A stretch of DNA of 64,000 nucleotides from Sanyastnella coralliicola (GTDB taxonomy: Bacteria > Bacteroidota > Bacteroidia > Flavobacteriales_D > Sanyastnellaceae). Position numbers and translations under genes: made by a program. Below, in pieces: positions 38,391 to 45,881 of this stretch (within the stretch, counting starts at the first letter, position 1; each line of letters opens with the position of its first letter). A model generated the notes under the pieces. It was not told where the DNA came from, did no database searches, and saw only the letters and a list, made by a program, of their open reading frames with translations. The stretch lies in assembly GCF_030845195.1 (NCBI RefSeq), contig NZ_CP132543.1, forward strand, positions 2,187,501-2,251,500. The letters are read 5' to 3'.

Positions 38391-38838
38391 TTGGACTTTC
38401 ATCAATCCAAAATGACCAATCTGAGGTGCGAATGAAGAAAATCATTGAATCCATTTCGGCTTTCAGAAAACCTGCTGAATGAATCTCAGGGGCAAATTCT
38501 TCTATTTGCTTTCGACGCTCACTTAAATGCCCATGAAGAAAAACCGAATTGACTACCCCTTCTCTTTCATGAAATGATAGATCATATCTCTTCTCATTCA
38601 GCGTGATTTCAACAATCAATGATGAGCTGCAATCACAAGCATTGGAAAACGACTCATGGCATATCCATGCAGAATCTACAAACTGAATTGTCGGACTGAA
38701 ACTACTATCAATTCCTTGGATAATTAAATGCTGAATTCTTTGGTCAAATCCTTCACAGTTTTTAACTGGAAAAAAGTTGCAACTGTACCAAATGGCTGGC
38801 AAAATCAGAAAGTATAGACCAAGCTTTTTATTCATCAC
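38386..38838 (-). CDS. Small lipoprotein of unknown function
   Basis: 150 residues with a lipoprotein signal: MMNKKLGLYFLILPAIWYSC, lipobox ending in Cys20. The mature protein has four further cysteines (including ACDC) and a two-strand ending (SMIFFIRTSDWSFWIDESP). I recognise no family. Together with the gene at 38942 it lies between the two 27-bp repeat arrays, and its stop codon is inside the last unit of array A. Both genes are on the minus strand but 103 bases apart, so common transcription is possible and not certain. Confidence 0.6.
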   Translation of the reverse strand: MMNKKLGLYFLILPAIWYSCNFFPVKNCEGFDQRIQHLIIQGIDSSFSPTIQFVDSAWICHESFSNACDCSSSLIVEITLNEKRYDLSFHEREGVVNSVFLHGHLSERRKQIEEFAPEIHSAGFLKAEMDSMIFFIRTSDWSFWIDESPK

Positions 38839-38941
38839 TTTGTATCAATCTAAATTTTTCCGCCTCGTCCAAATCAATGCATTAAATCAAAAAGCTCTGG
38901 TTAGGTAATTGATCGATTGGCACAACTTCTTGAGATCGACT

Positions 38942-39433
38942 CTATTGTTTTAATATTTCAAATCGAACTGCACGGTTCAATTGACGGGCGAATTCAAGCT
39001 TGGCTCTGCCCTCCTCATCCAATTCTTGGTGGGAAAAGTCTTGAATCTCTTCCAATGAGTCAAAAAGTAAGTCTCCTGATTGTTCAGGAGAATAGATTGC
39101 TTCAACCGCTACGTCTGTTGCAACACTGTCGTTTATTAATTGCATAATGAATTGGGCTCTTTCTGCTGCGATGGCACTTTTACCATTCAAGAGTTCAAGG
39201 ACATCGCAGTAGCCTACCACCCTTATCTTAAGCTCCGGGGTTTGAAGTTTGTAATCCCTAAAGATTGAGATTAGCTCTCTTGTATCCACTACGTCCCATA
39301 CAGACAACTCATCCCTATGACTGATTGGCACTACAGAATTGGGTTCGAAGCAAACCATCGGTAAAGTTTCGCAACAGCCTTGATCAGAATCATTGACCGG
39401 AAAGAAAAGCAGAACAAGAAACAGCCAATTCAT
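38942..39433 (-). CDS. Exported protein with a degenerate OmpA-like C-terminal domain
   Basis: 163 residues with a short signal peptide (MNWLFLVLLFFPVNDS). The C-terminal part has the OmpA-like order of elements: LKIRVVGYCDV (the usual I.GHTD. strand), AAERAQFIMQLIN (the LS..RA..V...L helix), then ARQLNRAVRFEI (the NRRVEI strand). The helix and last strand are close to the family, while GHTD is replaced by GYCD. Peptidoglycan binding would be the family role, but key residues are changed. It ends a two-gene minus-strand segment bracketed by the 27-bp arrays. Confidence 0.62.
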   Translation of the reverse strand: MNWLFLVLLFFPVNDSDQGCCETLPMVCFEPNSVVPISHRDELSVWDVVDTRELISIFRDYKLQTPELKIRVVGYCDVLELLNGKSAIAAERAQFIMQLINDSVATDVAVEAIYSPEQSGDLLFDSLEEIQDFSHQELDEEGRAKLEFARQLNRAVRFEILKQ

Positions 39434-39531
39434 GATTCTAATTTAAAACTTCGTTAGAAAATGTCTCCTATATATAAACTGAGTGGTGAACAAGGGTGGA
39501 ATTTCAGGGATTGGGGAGATTTCTGTTGGTT

Positions 39532-39555
39532 CCGGCATCCGGCGTCCGGCGTCCG
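39532..39555. repeat. Heptamer array, CGGCGTC family
   Basis: Three tandem copies CCGGCAT-CCGGCGT-CCGGCGT plus a partial copy. The same 7-bp unit recurs at 44526-44552, 44615-44642, 45802-45808, 47367-47390 and several times in 47441-47558. It lies in the gap 39434-40015, which has no gene. Confidence 0.85.
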
Positions 39556-39600
39556 AAGGTTTACTTTGCTTTCCGTCTGCCTTCTACATTTCCGCCTTAT

Positions 39601-39780
39601 TTCACAATCGCGTGTTTCGATTGCCCGTTCACAACGGTATTTCCGCATTCTGAATTCACAATCATGTTTTCAGAAGGCTTGTTCACAATGGTGTTTTCGA
39701 GTTGTCGTTTCACAATTGCTTTTCCGAATTCCAATTTCACAATCGTGTTTTACGATTGCATGTTCACAATGACATTTTCG
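39601..39780. repeat. 27-bp tandem repeat array B (7 units)
   Basis: TTCACAAT-type units begin at 39601, 39628, 39655, 39682, 39709, 39736 and 39763, again exactly 27 bases apart and alternating between two types. The 35 bases from 39682 are identical to those from 38304 in array A, so the arrays share a recent origin. Two units hold CAATCG...CGATTG inverted repeats (39606-39623 and 39741-39757). Read in the same minus-strand frame as array A it is broken by a stop codon, so I do not treat it as coding. Confidence 0.93.
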
Positions 39781-39862
39781 CGAACGTTTTGGGGTTTGGA
39801 CGGATGTTATCCGTCCCTCTCAGTGTTTTTCGGTATCAGCGCTTATAAAAAAGCCATCATCG

Positions 39863-39940
39863 CTACGAACTACGCACCACGCACCACGAACCACACACCA
39901 CAAACCAATCCCCGTCCACCGTCTACAGTCCACCGTCCAC
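39863..39940. repeat. Heptamer array, CCACGAA family running into CCGTCCA family
   Basis: Eleven consecutive 7-base units in one register: CTACGAA, CTACGCA, CCACGCA, CCACGAA, CCACACA, CCACAAA, CCAATCC, CCGTCCA, CCGTCTA, CAGTCCA, CCGTCCA. The sequence changes gradually from one family to the other while the phase is kept. It ends eight bases upstream of the helicase promoter element. Confidence 0.9.
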
Positions 39941-39947
39941 AAATCTG

Positions 39948-39955
39948 TATCTTTG
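39948..39955 (+). promoter_or_regulatory. Promoter -7 element TATCTTTG for the helicase gene
   Basis: Perfect match to the Bacteroidota -7 consensus TAnnTTTG, 60 bases before the helicase start codon. No TTG is found at the -33 distance; that place is taken by the heptamer array. Confidence 0.5.
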
Positions 39956-40015
39956 CCCTTCCTCTTTTGCGGAATATCTTCAAAGGAGACTCATTCCGCA
40001 AACTCCAATCACTTT

Positions 40016-41362
40016 ATGGATCAGTTCAGACCGAAGAAAAAGAAGAAGAAGAATAAGCCACGTCCTGGTCAAGGAGGAGGTAAGCCGCAAGGCGGAAACT
40101 CAAAGGGCGGTAAACCTCATGGGACGAACTCAAAAGGCGGTAAACCTAAGAAAAGGCGACCTCAAGGGGGCAACGCCAAGGGCGGTAAACCGCAAGGTAG
40201 AGGACCTCAAGGAGGAAAAGGACAGCCGAAGAAGAGAGGGAGAAGAAAATCTGATATAGATCCTAGCCTATTGGTAAAGAAGGCAAAGCCTGTTGAAATC
40301 AAGGAGTATGTTCCTGAACGAAAGATTTCAGAAATGCCGATTAGTGAGGTGCTGAAATCGAGTCTAGCGACGAAGGGGTTTGAAGTACCTACTGAAATTC
40401 AAGATCGGACATTGGAGTTTTTGCTCGAGCGAAAGAACCTTCTGGGAATCGCTCAGACAGGAACGGGTAAGACCGGAGCTTTCTTGATTCCGATTATCGA
40501 ACACATTCTGGAACGAAAGCAGCGTTCATATGCGCTGATCTTAGTTCCCACAAGAGAACTCGCAATTCAGGTGCGTGATGAGTTCCAAAGCATGAGTAAA
40601 GGGTTAAACCTGCACAGTGCTTGCTTTATCGGTGGGACAAACATCAACCGAGATCTCTACGAATGCCGACGTGAAAGTCACATCGTCATTGCGACTCCGG
40701 GAAGACTGCTCGATTTGATTCAACGGAGAGCTCTTAAGGTGTTCCGATTCAATACGCTTGTCTTGGATGAATTCGACCGCATGCTTGATATGGGGTTTGT
40801 GCACGATGTGAACCGCATTATTCAAGCGATGGAGCGCAGAGAACACACGCTCCTATTCTCAGCAACGCTTGATGATAGACAGCGAGACCTCATCGACGAA
40901 TACCTAGGTCTGGACTACGAAATGGTGAAGGTGGCTACAGGCACCAGCTCAAGCGAGAACGTCGACCAAGAGGTCATCTACATGAAGCCAAATGAGGATA
41001 AGTTCATTGTCCTGAAACAAATGCTTGAAGATGAAAGCTTTGACAAGGTGTTGATTTTCGAAGAAACCAAACACCGTGTGAAGCGCCTGTGTGCAAGACT
41101 AAACAAGTCCGGCATCAAGTCTGACGAAATACACGGAAACAAAAGCCAGAATGCCCGTCAGAATGCACTCAAAGCCTTCAAACAAGGAAAGGTGCGTGTT
41201 CTTGTAGCCACAGACGTTGCCGCCCGAGGTATCGATGTCGATGGTGTCAGCCACGTCATCAACTACCAACTTCCTTTAACTATGGACAGCTATATCCATC
41301 GAATTGGTCGTACGGGTAGAGCTGGGAAGGTTGGGAAGGCGTTTACTTTCGTTGAAGCTTAA
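40016..41362 (+). CDS. DEAD-box family ATP-dependent RNA helicase (DEFD variant)
   Basis: 448 residues from the ATG at 40016 (MDQFRPKKKKKKNK). An in-frame ATG at 39953 lies on the promoter element and was rejected. The first about 80 residues are Lys/Gly/Arg-rich with about 10-residue repeats of GGKPQGGNSK type, likely an RNA-binding tail. The helicase core has motif Q, motif I AQTGTGKT, Ia PTRELA, Ib TPGRLLDL, motif II DEFD in place of DEAD, III SAT, V ATDVAARGIDV and VI HRIGRTGRAG. It resembles the RhlE/DeaD type used in RNA unwinding, ribosome assembly or cold growth. Monocistronic: its own promoter element upstream and a hairpin terminator directly after. Confidence 0.93.
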   Translation: MDQFRPKKKKKKNKPRPGQGGGKPQGGNSKGGKPHGTNSKGGKPKKRRPQGGNAKGGKPQGRGPQGGKGQPKKRGRRKSDIDPSLLVKKAKPVEIKEYVPERKISEMPISEVLKSSLATKGFEVPTEIQDRTLEFLLERKNLLGIAQTGTGKTGAFLIPIIEHILERKQRSYALILVPTRELAIQVRDEFQSMSKGLNLHSACFIGGTNINRDLYECRRESHIVIATPGRLLDLIQRRALKVFRFNTLVLDEFDRMLDMGFVHDVNRIIQAMERREHTLLFSATLDDRQRDLIDEYLGLDYEMVKVATGTSSSENVDQEVIYMKPNEDKFIVLKQMLEDESFDKVLIFEETKHRVKRLCARLNKSGIKSDEIHGNKSQNARQNALKAFKQGKVRVLVATDVAARGIDVDGVSHVINYQLPLTMDSYIHRIGRTGRAGKVGKAFTFVEA

Positions 41363-41413
41363 GCCTCATGGCTCAAGGCTTAAGGCCTAAGGCTTATGGC
41401 TTATGGCCTTTTT
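41361..41413 (+). terminator. Heptamer-built hairpin terminator after the helicase gene
   Basis: Seven units of the AAGGCTT/ATGGCTT family start on the helicase stop codon. The arms AAGGCC (41382) and GGCCTT (41405-41410) pair, and T-runs follow (TTTTTG, then nine T after TTTAGA). This is the form of an intrinsic terminator made from the repeat family. Confidence 0.6.
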
Positions 41414-41476
41414 GTTTAGATTTTTTTTTCGGAATTCTGTGGGGTGTGAAACGTATCTTGGTCAAAATTCACCCCC

Positions 41477-42580
41477 ATGCCAGAACCCCTAAAAAACATG
41501 TATTCCCCTGCGTTTATTTCGCAGTTGAGTGAGCGTATTTGTAGTTACGATGCGAGTGTTGATGCGAAGGCTTTTGAGCGCGATGTGTTCGATAAGCAAT
41601 GGGAGGCGCGGGAGTTGAAAGATCGGATGAAGCATATTGCTTCGGTGATGAAAGAACACTTGGCTGGAGACTATGACCAGCAGCTGGGAGTCGTTGAGCA
41701 GATGGCGCTTGATCTTGATGCTGAACTGGGAGGAGAGATGAACTTCGAATATGTATTCTTAACGGAATTCATCGAGCAGTTTGGTCAACATGACCTTGAA
41801 CGTTCTGTGGCGGGAATGACAAAGGTGACGCAATTCACTAGCTGCGAGTTTGCTGTTCGTCCGTACATTCTTCAAGATCCGGAGCGGATGCATCGACAAA
41901 TGAAGGAGTGGGCTACGCATGAACACGCGATGGTCAGACGATTAGCTACCGAAGGGTACCGTCCTAGGTTGCCTTGGGGGATGGCGCTTGGGATTTATAA
42001 GAAAGACCCAACGAATGTGATTGAAGGACTCGAGATGCTCAAAGATGATCCGTCTGAAACGGTTCGACGAAGTGTCGCGAATAACTTGAACGACATTGCC
42101 AAGGACCATCCGAATACAGTCGTAGCCATTGCCAAGCATTGGTACGGTGCTTCGGAAGAACGGAATTGGTTAGTGAAGCACGCATGCCGTACCCTCTTGA
42201 AGGAAGGCAGACCGGATGTACTGGAGATCTTCGGTTATGCGAAGCCTTCGGCGTTCCGCGTTAGCGAGATTAACATTACCTCACCGCTCATTAATGCTTC
42301 TACGCCCCTCTCCTTTGAATTCAACATTGAAAACAAAGCGAAATCAGCTTCGCTCCTGCGTTTAGAATATGCCATCCACTTCCTCAAAGCCAATGGAAGT
42401 CACAACAAAAAGGTGTTCAAGATCAGTGAACGCGAACTCAAACCAGGCGAGCAAATTCAAATGGAACGCAAGCAATCATTCAAACCGATTTCGACGAGAA
42501 AGATGTATCCGGGAGTACATTATGTTTCGTTAGTTGTGAATGGGGAAGAAAAGAAGGCAGTCCCGTTTGAGCTTGAATGA
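41477..42580 (+). CDS. alkC: AlkC-type DNA glycosylase (alkylation repair) with Ig-like C-terminal domain
   Basis: 367 residues. The first about 250 are HEAT-like helical repeats of the AlkC/AlkD superfamily, with typical AlkC phrases: RPYILQDPERMHRQMKEWA, VRRLATEGYRPRLPW, DPSETVRRSVANNLNDIAKDHP. Residues about 265-367 form a beta-sandwich (FEFNIENKAKSASLLRLEYAIHFLK, GVHYVSLVVNG), matching the Ig-like domain known for AlkC. The family removes bulky cationic alkyl bases such as 3-methylcytosine and 3-methyladenine without base flipping. It stands alone, between the helicase terminator and a heptamer array; a TATCTTGG element (41454-41461, one mismatch to the consensus) is just upstream. Confidence 0.88.
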   Translation: MPEPLKNMYSPAFISQLSERICSYDASVDAKAFERDVFDKQWEARELKDRMKHIASVMKEHLAGDYDQQLGVVEQMALDLDAELGGEMNFEYVFLTEFIEQFGQHDLERSVAGMTKVTQFTSCEFAVRPYILQDPERMHRQMKEWATHEHAMVRRLATEGYRPRLPWGMALGIYKKDPTNVIEGLEMLKDDPSETVRRSVANNLNDIAKDHPNTVVAIAKHWYGASEERNWLVKHACRTLLKEGRPDVLEIFGYAKPSAFRVSEINITSPLINASTPLSFEFNIENKAKSASLLRLEYAIHFLKANGSHNKKVFKISERELKPGEQIQMERKQSFKPISTRKMYPGVHYVSLVVNGEEKKAVPFELE

Positions 42581-42632
42581 AGGGTTGGTCGTTGAGATTA
42601 TGATACCGTGTGTAGAGTTCATACTCTGGGAT

Positions 42633-42790
42633 GTAGACCGTGGACGGTGGACGGTGGACGGTGGACGGTGGACGGTGGACGGTGGACGGTGGACCGTTTG
42701 AATAATAAATAATGATTCGTGAATACTGAAAAGTAAATTCTAGGCTTAACCTCCAATTCATTATTTACGATTCATTAATCATTAATTATT
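42633..42790. repeat. Heptamer arrays: GTGGACG family, then AT-rich ATTCATT family as inverted repeat
   Basis: About nine GTGGACG units (42633-42695) run in register into AT-rich heptamers (TAATAAA, TAATGAT, TCGTGAA, to about 42730). A second block ATTCATT-ATTTACG-ATTCATT-AATCATT-AATTATT follows at 42756-42790, roughly complementary to the first AT-rich block, so a long hairpin can form. The gap 42581-42935 otherwise holds a small hairpin CCCAAA-CGAA-TTTGGG at 42870-42885 and no gene. Confidence 0.88.
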
Positions 42791-42935
42791 CTTTCAAAAG
42801 CTCGATGGGTAGATCTCAAATGGCGACTTGAGGATTCAGCTCTCCCCCAAAAAAATTCATGGTTTTGTCCCCAAACGAATTTGGGCTTCGTCATTAGAGT
42901 GAAATCAAGTTATATTCACTCAAATCCAAAATGAA

Positions 42936-43283
42936 ATGAAAGAATTCATGATGATCTTCGTCGGAACACCTTATGAGGAGCTCGGACTATCGCCAGAACA
43001 AATGCAAGCACGTATGGGCAAGTGGTTTGCCTGGAGTAATAAAATGGAATCGCAGGGGATTGCGCACCGTGGTGAGGCCTTGCATGATGCCGTGAAACGA
43101 ATTTCAGGACCTGACCGTGTGGTTGGTGACGGACCCTTCGTTGAAAGCAAAGAGCTTGTAGGAGGTTACTACATCGTGAAAGCGGAATCAGTGGACGATG
43201 TGGTTGAGATTGCCCAAGGCTTCCCTGATTATGACCTCGGAAGCTCTGTGGAAATTCGTGAGATCATGGTCTTTGATCAATGA
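42936..43283 (+). CDS. YCII/DGPF-domain protein
   Basis: 115 residues covering one YCII-type ferredoxin-like domain. The DGPF motif is present as VGDGPFVESKELVGGYYIV. These small proteins are coded next to group ECF42 sigma factors in many bacteria, as here: the stop overlaps the sigma factor start by four bases (ATGA). Their biochemical role is not settled; an effector or partner of the sigma factor is usually suggested. The stretch before the start contains TATATTCA (42911), a poor promoter match. Confidence 0.88.
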   Translation: MKEFMMIFVGTPYEELGLSPEQMQARMGKWFAWSNKMESQGIAHRGEALHDAVKRISGPDRVVGDGPFVESKELVGGYYIVKAESVDDVVEIAQGFPDYDLGSSVEIREIMVFDQ

Positions 43284-44512
43284 GCGACGAACCCTTAGTC
43301 GAACACCTTTTTAGGCACCAGTTCGGTAAGATGGTGTCTGTCTTGACCCGCATCTTCGGTCTCTCGAACCTTGAGATGATTGAGGATGCGGTGCAAGACA
43401 CCTTTGTCAATGCCTTAACCAAATGGCGTATCCAAGCGCCTGATGACCCCGAGGCTTGGTTGATGCAAGCGGCGAAAAACCGAATGGTTGATCTATTCCG
43501 CAAAACCAAAGCTGAGAACAAGCACACCGAACAGCTCTATTACAGTCCGGGTGCGCATCATTTGAATGAGTTGTTCTTAGACCATGAAATCGAAGACGCG
43601 CAACTGCGCATGATCTTCGTTGCTTGTCACCCAGCGCTGAAGCCTGAAGAACAGATCGCCTTTGCGCTCCGTAGCATCGCCGGGTTCAACATCAAAGAAA
43701 TCGCTGTCGGACTTCTTCTCCCAGAAGAAACCGTCAAGAAACGACTCCAACGCGCCCGCAAAAAAGTGGTCGATCAAGGCATTGAATTCGCCGTGCCTTC
43801 AGGAGCTGACCTCCTCCCCCGGTTCAATCGCGTAATGGATGTTATCTACCTCATCTTCAACGAGGGCTTTCAGTCGACCCACCAAGCCCAGATCATCAAG
43901 AAAGATCTTTGTGGAGAGGCCTTACGCCTTTGTCAACTCCTTCTCAAGCGCGACGAAATGCGCAGTAGCAAACTCTATGCGCTCTTCGCCCTGTTGTGCT
44001 TTCACTCCAGTCGTTTGGACACGAAAATCAGTCAAGAAGGAGAACTCATCGACCTCGAACATCAAGATCGAACCCAGTGGTTTTGGCCACTGATCAAGTT
44101 GGGCAACGAAGCCATGAACAAGGCCATGGAAAGCGATGAACTCTCCACCTACCACTTCGAAGCGGCCATTGCCGGTGAACACATCAAAGCCCGCACCTTC
44201 GCCGAAACTGATTGGAATCAAATCGCCCATTGGTACGCCTGCCTCCTTGAATGGCATGATCACGATATCTATCGATTGAATCTCGCTTACGTCCACATTC
44301 AACAAGGTAATTTCGCTAACGCGGAACGCCTTCTGCTTCAAATCCCTCCCAAAAACCTCGCTGATCGTCAATACCTCCTCTTCGGCACCTGGGCCGAACT
44401 CCACAAAGCCAAAGGAGACCGCCAGAAAGCAAATGCTTCACTGAAAGAAGCGATTGAAGCGGTGACGAACGATGTGGAGCGGAGATATTTGGAGGGTAAG
44501 CTTCGAGGGTAA
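43280..44512 (+). CDS. ECF sigma factor of the ECF42 type with C-terminal helical extension
   Basis: 410 residues. Sigma region 2 spans about 1-80 (EMIEDAVQDTFVNALTKW, PEAWLMQAAKNRMVDLFRK). Region 4 spans about 110-170 (ALRSIAGFNIKEIAVGLLLPEETVKKRLQRARKKV). A long alpha-helical C-terminal domain of about 230 residues follows, with TPR-like elements (LAYVHIQQGNFANAERLLLQI). This extension and the adjacent YCII gene are the hallmarks of ECF42. In this group the extension is thought to control activity in place of an anti-sigma factor. The two genes form an operon; a composite heptamer array begins 13 bases after the stop. Confidence 0.92.
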   Translation: MSDEPLVEHLFRHQFGKMVSVLTRIFGLSNLEMIEDAVQDTFVNALTKWRIQAPDDPEAWLMQAAKNRMVDLFRKTKAENKHTEQLYYSPGAHHLNELFLDHEIEDAQLRMIFVACHPALKPEEQIAFALRSIAGFNIKEIAVGLLLPEETVKKRLQRARKKVVDQGIEFAVPSGADLLPRFNRVMDVIYLIFNEGFQSTHQAQIIKKDLCGEALRLCQLLLKRDEMRSSKLYALFALLCFHSSRLDTKISQEGELIDLEHQDRTQWFWPLIKLGNEAMNKAMESDELSTYHFEAAIAGEHIKARTFAETDWNQIAHWYACLLEWHDHDIYRLNLAYVHIQQGNFANAERLLLQIPPKNLADRQYLLFGTWAELHKAKGDRQKANASLKEAIEAVTNDVERRYLEGKLRG

Positions 44513-44525
44513 GGGTGGTCTTACT

Positions 44526-44726
44526 CCGGCGTCCGGCATCCGGCGTCCGGCCATTGCAGCTCACATCTCAACCATACTTATCCGTCAACCGTCCACTGTC
44601 CACCGTCTACTTTTCCGGCGTCCGGCGTCCGGCGTCCGGCGTCTGTTAGTTATCGTTTATAGATTATAGACTATCGATTAGAGTCTCTAGACTCTTGTCG
44701 CTCGTCTCTAGACTATTATCTCTTCT
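44526..44726. repeat. Composite heptamer array (CGGCGTC, GTCCACC, TTATAGA and CTCTAGA families)
   Basis: Starts with three to four CGGCGTC units (44526-44552). CCGTCAA-CCGTCCA-CTGTCCA-CCGTCTA follow at 44582-44609, then four CCGGCGT units from 44615. Without losing the 7-base register these pass into CTGTTAG, TTATCGT, TTATAGA, TTATAGA, CTATCGA, TTAGAGT, CTCTAGA, CTCTTGT, CGCTCGT, CTCTAGA, CTATTAT, CTCTTCT. Nearly the whole gap between the sigma factor and the J-domain gene is made of it. Confidence 0.9.
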
Positions 44727-44729
44727 CCC

Positions 44730-44737
44730 TACCTTAG
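44730..44737 (+). promoter_or_regulatory. Possible promoter -7 element TACCTTAG for the J-domain gene
   Basis: One mismatch to TAnnTTTG, 28 bases before the start codon and four bases after the heptamer array ends. The same octamer precedes the gene at 53159. No -33 TTG is seen. Confidence 0.35.
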
Positions 44738-44764
44738 TCTCGACGCTAAGCCACTTCCAACATA

Positions 44765-45796
44765 ATGATCGATAAGTACTGTAGTATTCTTGGTGTAGAG
44801 AAAACGGCTTCTTTGGAGGAGATTAAAAAGGCCTATCGCAAGAAAGCTCGTCAATTGCACCCCGATGTGAATAAAAGTCCGGATGCGCATGATCAGTTTA
44901 TTCTTCTGAATGAAGCGTACGAGTACCTTCAAAACTACAAGACAGGTAAGACTTACAACACAAAAAAGCACGGCTACGCTAAAGCAGGTCAACGATACAA
45001 GTCATACGAAGAATGGAAGCGCAATGAACGTGAACGCGCACGGAGACGAGCTCAGGAGCATGCGAGAATGCAGTATGAGGCTTTCACCAAGACAGAATTC
45101 TACAAAACAACGGAGGCACTCGACGTTCTTGCGGATTTCTTCAACCTGCTTTTTGTTTTGTTCATCTTCATTGGTTGTCCACTGATTGGGTACACTTACA
45201 AGGGCGTTGGCGGACTCATAGCAGGAATTGTTATGATTTTTCTGACTGTCCACTTCTGGGCAGATGTGGTCTACAACAACCGTCCGGATTTCAATTTGAA
45301 AGAACTCTGGGCCTCCATAGTGCATCTGGCAGAAGTCAAGCGAATTCAACTGGCCGTGCTCCTTTTCATCAACATTGTCCTATTATTCATTTACGGCTTT
45401 AACACCCTTATCTCCTTAGGCGCCCTTGCTGCACTTTTCGCTCTTGCGTTAACCGCTGGATTTATTGTAGGCACCCAGCTCAACAAATCCTTCCACAAAC
45501 GTCTTATTCTATTCGGCATCGCTCCGGGGATTATCAATCTTGTTCTCTTATTCAATTACCACGCAAGCTCCAATGAAACCGCCGAGACGTATTCTTTCAA
45601 GCGCAAAAAAGAACTATCCGAAGACGGCGTAGAAAACACCACACTCATCATCCTCGAAGGAAACAAGTATTCAGAGTACATGCCTATGCGGTTCTTCCTT
45701 GAAGAAGACTCCTTAAGATGGCATCGAAAAATCACCTACAACATTGCGGAGGGGCCGATTGGTTTGAGGGTGGTTAAGTCATATGAGTTTGACTGA
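44765..45796 (+). CDS. Membrane protein with N-terminal J-domain (DnaJ family)
   Basis: 343 residues. The J-domain occupies about 1-65 with the HPD motif intact (LHPDVNKSPD) and the final helix FILLNEAYEYLQN, so it should stimulate an Hsp70. A charged helix region (about 75-115) leads to several membrane segments: about 120-165 (two), 195-240 (two) and 247-265. The C-terminal about 70 residues are soluble and unrecognised. It probably recruits DnaK to the inner membrane. It stands alone between two heptamer arrays. Confidence 0.85.
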   Translation: MIDKYCSILGVEKTASLEEIKKAYRKKARQLHPDVNKSPDAHDQFILLNEAYEYLQNYKTGKTYNTKKHGYAKAGQRYKSYEEWKRNERERARRRAQEHARMQYEAFTKTEFYKTTEALDVLADFFNLLFVLFIFIGCPLIGYTYKGVGGLIAGIVMIFLTVHFWADVVYNNRPDFNLKELWASIVHLAEVKRIQLAVLLFINIVLLFIYGFNTLISLGALAALFALALTAGFIVGTQLNKSFHKRLILFGIAPGIINLVLLFNYHASSNETAETYSFKRKKELSEDGVENTTLIILEGNKYSEYMPMRFFLEEDSLRWHRKITYNIAEGPIGLRVVKSYEFD

Positions 45797-45801
45797 CTGT
45801 T

Positions 45802-45881
45802 CCGGCGTCTGTTAGTTATCGTTTATAGATTATAGACTATCGATTAGAGTCTCTAGGCTCTTGTCGTTCGTCTCTCGTCTC
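45802..45881. repeat. Heptamer array copy (CGGCGT-CTGTTAG-TTATCGT-TTATAGA type)
   Basis: Near-identical copy of the second half of the array at 44636-44712: CCGGCGT, CTGTTAG, TTATCGT, TTATAGA twice, CTATCGA, TTAGAGT, CTCTAGG, CTCTTGT, CGTTCGT, CTCTCGT. It fills the whole gap between the convergent J-domain and selO stop codons. Confidence 0.9.

Noticed and set aside
38169-39780. CRISPR array
   Set aside because: The 27-bp units follow each other directly and are themselves degenerate. There are no constant repeats separated by unique spacers, and no cas genes are in the window.
39461-40056. Plus-strand open frames of 103 and 186 codons across array B and the CCACGAA heptamers
   Set aside because: They run through two different non-coding repeats and overlap the start of the helicase gene; their products are repeat translations with no signal or family.
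43922-44404. Minus-strand 160-codon frame opposite the ECF42 sigma gene
   Set aside because: It lies entirely opposite a conserved sigma-factor domain and has no start signal or family match.
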